DNA from: a bacterium
Lineage (GTDB): Bacteria > Planctomycetota > SZUA-567
DNA length: 64,000 nt
Reading direction: 5' to 3'
Assembly: GCA_003245715.1 (NCBI GenBank)
Contig: QKCJ01000060.1
Coordinates: forward strand, 62,001 to 126,000
Below are positions 61,859-64,000 of this stretch, in pieces. The position numbers were made by a program, and so were the translations under genes. The notes beneath the pieces were generated by a model. The model was not told the origin of the DNA, made no database searches, and saw only the letters and a list, made by a program, of their open reading frames with translations. How positions within the stretch are numbered: position 1 is the stretch's first letter; every line of letters begins with the position of its first letter.

Positions 61859-61935
61859 TTTAATATTCCTTATGATGTGTTATTTTACACGAATAGCAAA
61901 AAAACGAAACATTTTTTACGCCTGATTAATAAAAA

Positions 61936-62127
61936 TTAGTTTACAGTTGCCTCATCCACAGCTTTGAGCGGATTTCTGGTTGTCAGCGGATTCACGTAGC
62001 GGCAGAAGGTTGTTCCTTCGCAGAAGAGCATTTCGTTGCAGGTCATCGGCAGTTTATCCTGCCCTTCAGATAGAACCTCGACAACCTTCTTTTTTTCCTG
62101 ACAGTATAGTTTATATTGCCCGAGCAT
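61936..62127 (-). CDS. Small four-cysteine protein of unknown function
   Basis: 63 aa from ATG 62127 (MLGQYKLYCQEKKKVVEVL), with AAGGA 8 bases upstream. Four Cys (YCQE, TCNEM, FCEG, FCRY) are placed so that pairs could coordinate a metal. It ends in a polar tail. I do not recognise the family. It lies 77 bases upstream of the NifU-like gene on the same strand and may be cotranscribed with it. Confidence 0.65.
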   Translation of the reverse strand: MLGQYKLYCQEKKKVVEVLSEGQDKLPMTCNEMLFCEGTTFCRYVNPLTTRNPLKAVDEATVN

Positions 62128-62496
62128 GTCAGATCCTTCCTTAAATAATAGGTATTTTGCAAATAAAGTTAGCAATAAGCACTTAATACGGTTATTGTTG
62201 ATAGATCAAACCTTACATAAAGTATCGGCAAAATCAAGAGTTTTTTACAGTCGAAAGTATACTCCGGCCATTCTTCGGGTTAATAATTGCCGGGTAATTG
62301 CGGGGATTTGGGTTGTAGTATGTTTTTTTTACTGAAATTTGTATATTTTATTAATTATCGGACAATAATTGACGATAAAAAGCAGATAATCTATGGATTT
62401 TTTGCGCTTTAGGCGGTATATTATTCATTTAAGTAATTTTAAGAGATAATCTTTAATCTTATAGGCGCGTATTTGCGCGTCGTTATGGAGGTACAG
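62128..62496. other. Divergent intergenic region, no gene seen
   Basis: About 370 AT-rich bases between the four-Cys protein and the lipoprotein gene. TTGACG at 62368 could be a -35 for the lipoprotein, but the -10 is unclear. One copy of the GTCCGATAA motif lies at 62355-62363 on the minus strand. Confidence 0.4.
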
Positions 62497-63486
62497 ATGG
62501 GTTGGAGTAAACTTGTAGGCATTACCTGCGCGACAGCATTTTTAACCGGCTGCTTTGGTGGCTCTGATGATAAAAAAGACGATGGTAAGGCTAGCATTGA
62601 GGAAGCCCGTAAATACGGCTTGCCAGAATCTCTCAAGGATAACATCGACAAGAACGGACTTGCCAAGTCCGGCGGTGAGCTTAATCCTCTTGAGCAGGAG
62701 CTGCAGACGCTCAAGGAAAAGGCCGAAAAAGACCGCAAGATGCTTTCGATGAATACAGACAAGGCTGAAGAATATAAACGCCGCGCGGAAGAACTGAGTA
62801 GTTCCCTGCGGGCAACCGAAGCCAAGATTTCTCGCGTAAACCGTATCATCTCCATGATTAATGATAATCCGGATATGCTTACAGCCCCTTCTTCAACCGG
62901 TAGCAGCGATTCAGTCAATGACGTCCCCAAGATCGGCGCCTCCGGCCCTCTTGGCAGCAAACCTTCATTTTCAAATGAGCTTCCTGCTCTTGGTGCAGCG
63001 CCAAGCGGCATCCTGAGCGGTGGCAAGCCTGCTCCTTATAATGATTTTTCACCGGCTTCCACTCCAGCCGCTCCAGAAGTGAAGAAGAAGGAAGTTCTGA
63101 CGCCAGTCAAACCGCGCTGGGGCTTTGCCCCTCCTTCGGATAATCCGGCCCTCGCTGTTGACGGTCCTGAATTTACCGAAGAGCGCGCTCCGGTTGCAGA
63201 TAATAAATGGGCTGGCAGAGCTGTTAGCGCCGCAACCTCAGACGGCAAGATCCTGCTCAGTGACGGTAGCGGCCCTGACAGTGAATATATCATCAGCCTT
63301 GGCAAGAACCATGATATTAGCGAAGGCATGCTCTTTGAGGCTACCGGAAGTAATGGCAAGCGTAATGTTCTGGTTGTTACCCGGGTTTACAAAGCCAACG
63401 CCGAGGCCAAGCTTCATCCGCGTTACGCCGCAGGCGGCCTTAAGACCGGTGATTCAATCCATAAGCTGACCTCGCTTCCTGAGTGA
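62497..63486 (+). CDS. Coiled-coil lipoprotein
   Basis: 329 aa from ATG 62497, with GGAGGT 4 bases upstream; in-frame starts further upstream are less likely. A lipoprotein signal peptide ends at the lipobox LTGC (MGWSKLVGITCATAFLTGC). Residues 60-115 form a probable coiled coil (LEQELQTLKEKAEKDRKML, EEYKRRAEELSSSLRATEAKI). A Pro/Ser/Ala-rich linker follows, and a beta-rich C-terminal domain of about 100 residues (GKILLSDGSGPDSEYIISLG, GMLFEATGSNGKRNVLVVTRVY, GLKTGDSIHKL). Function is unknown; a periplasmic structural or envelope-spacing role is conceivable. Confidence 0.8.
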   Translation: MGWSKLVGITCATAFLTGCFGGSDDKKDDGKASIEEARKYGLPESLKDNIDKNGLAKSGGELNPLEQELQTLKEKAEKDRKMLSMNTDKAEEYKRRAEELSSSLRATEAKISRVNRIISMINDNPDMLTAPSSTGSSDSVNDVPKIGASGPLGSKPSFSNELPALGAAPSGILSGGKPAPYNDFSPASTPAAPEVKKKEVLTPVKPRWGFAPPSDNPALAVDGPEFTEERAPVADNKWAGRAVSAATSDGKILLSDGSGPDSEYIISLGKNHDISEGMLFEATGSNGKRNVLVVTRVYKANAEAKLHPRYAAGGLKTGDSIHKLTSLPE

Positions 63487-63544
63487 TTGTTGCGTTTTAA
63501 GGCTTGTCGTCACAGCCGGGCGAAACGGTAATCTGAATATAATA

Positions 63545-63582
63545 AAAAAACCTGAACCCAAAAGATGGGGTTCAGGTTTTTT
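63545..63582. terminator. Bidirectional terminator between lipoprotein and thioredoxin genes
   Basis: Stem AAAAAACCTGAACCC / GGGTTCAGGTTTTTT with an 8-base loop; the A and T runs serve both convergent genes. Confidence 0.9.
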
Positions 63583-63602
63583 GTTCCTCTTGGGAACAGG
63601 AG

Positions 63603-63971
63603 TTATTTTGTTGCTGCTGTGGTGTTTGTTGCGGCTGCTGCTGCGGCGGCAGGCGGATTGGCGTTCATCTCTTTTACCTTGTCGACAGCCTGATGCAGGG
63701 TCTCTTCTTCCTGATATCCCACAAGTCCGCCGATAAGCTTTCCGTCATTAAAGAAGGCAAACGCCGGGATTCCCTGAATGCCGAATTTTCTGGCAAGTTC
63801 CGGTTGCTCGTCAATATTAACCTTGTAGATTTTAACATTCTCGCGGCTGTTTCTGGCAAAGCTTTCCAGCACCGGCTCCATCATTTTGCACGGACCGCAC
63901 CATTCCGCCCAGAAATCAACGAGTACAATACCTTTCTGTTGGATATTGCTCTCAAAATTATCGCTGGTCAT
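63603..63971 (-). CDS. trxA: Thioredoxin with Ala-rich C-terminal tail
   Basis: A 122-aa protein. The active site is VDFWAEWCGPCKMMEPVLE, the cis-Pro loop FGIQGIPAFAFF, and GYQEEETLHQAV lies near the end of the fold. After about 105 residues the normal fold ends and a low-complexity tail rich in Ala and Thr follows (NPPAAAAAAATNTTAATK), unusual for a cytoplasmic thioredoxin. No signal peptide. It reduces protein disulfides using thioredoxin reductase, which is not in the window. Confidence 0.93.
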   Translation of the reverse strand: MTSDNFESNIQQKGIVLVDFWAEWCGPCKMMEPVLESFARNSRENVKIYKVNIDEQPELARKFGIQGIPAFAFFNDGKLIGGLVGYQEEETLHQAVDKVKEMNANPPAAAAAAATNTTAATK

Positions 63972-64000
63972 CGCCGTAAAAGAGTGAGAATTCCTGATAT

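Noticed and set aside
1-64000. tRNA, rRNA, CRISPR array, insertion sequence
   Set aside because: No T-loop-type tRNA sequence, no regularly spaced repeats, and no transposase or terminal inverted repeats were found on reading both strands.

Overview
This 64 kb window is a bacterial chromosome segment with no rRNA, tRNA, CRISPR array, transposase or integrase that I can see. The gene set suggests a flagellated, Gram-negative, polysaccharide-degrading member of the PVC group (Lentisphaerota/Kiritimatiellota-like). It combines an LptB-type LPS exporter ATPase, a secreted sulfatase, large secreted glycosidase-like and SGNH proteins, Gfo/Idh/MocA and ThuA-like genes with AraC regulators, a short archaeal-type prolyl-tRNA synthetase, and Shine-Dalgarno-led genes with several TTG/GTG starts. 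The phylum is inferred from gene content, not proved.

Layout. 1-1148: the 3' end of hemW and a cupin. 1163-5988 (minus): a probable operon lptB, tag, DegT-type aminotransferase, GT2 and GT4, which looks like envelope glycan work. 6512-8475: two overlapping tail-fibre-like genes with no other phage genes nearby. 8684-11812: a large chemoreceptor. 11934-19169: sulfatase and AraC divergent pair, a 1110-aa glycosidase-like secreted protein and an SGNH hydrolase. 19544-26147: sugar catabolism (aldo/keto reductase; UlaG-like hydrolase, IclR, sugar-acid dehydratase and SDR in one operon; a GH39-like glycosidase).

26200-43800 is the most unusual part: a flagellar filament region. It holds two giant flagellins (1233 and 1266 aa) flanking a DEAD-box helicase, a giant FliD cap (1456 aa), a tiny Cys-rich lipoprotein and a calcium-binding-repeat protein. 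Flagellin 2 carries a complete metzincin zinc-protease signature (HELGHVFGYAH plus a Met-turn) in its surface-exposed variable region, so the filament is predicted to be proteolytic. FliD carries a discoidin-like module. Both flagellin genes have sigma-28-like promoters with identical spacing. Both leaders contain two hairpins presenting GGA in the loop, the second one holding the Shine-Dalgarno, which is the arrangement expected for CsrA-type translational repression.

43936-64000: methyltransferase, small membrane protein, beta-carbonic anhydrase and proS on the minus strand; a hybrid histidine kinase; a secreted HEAT-like protein, a membrane-anchored protein and a HEAT-receiver fusion; AraC divergent from Gfo/Idh/MocA and ThuA genes; gcvH and gcvT; a metallophosphoesterase; a NifU-like scaffold; a small Cys protein; a coiled-coil lipoprotein; and thioredoxin. 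A hairpin-forming intergenic element occurs at the same distance upstream of lptB and gcvT.
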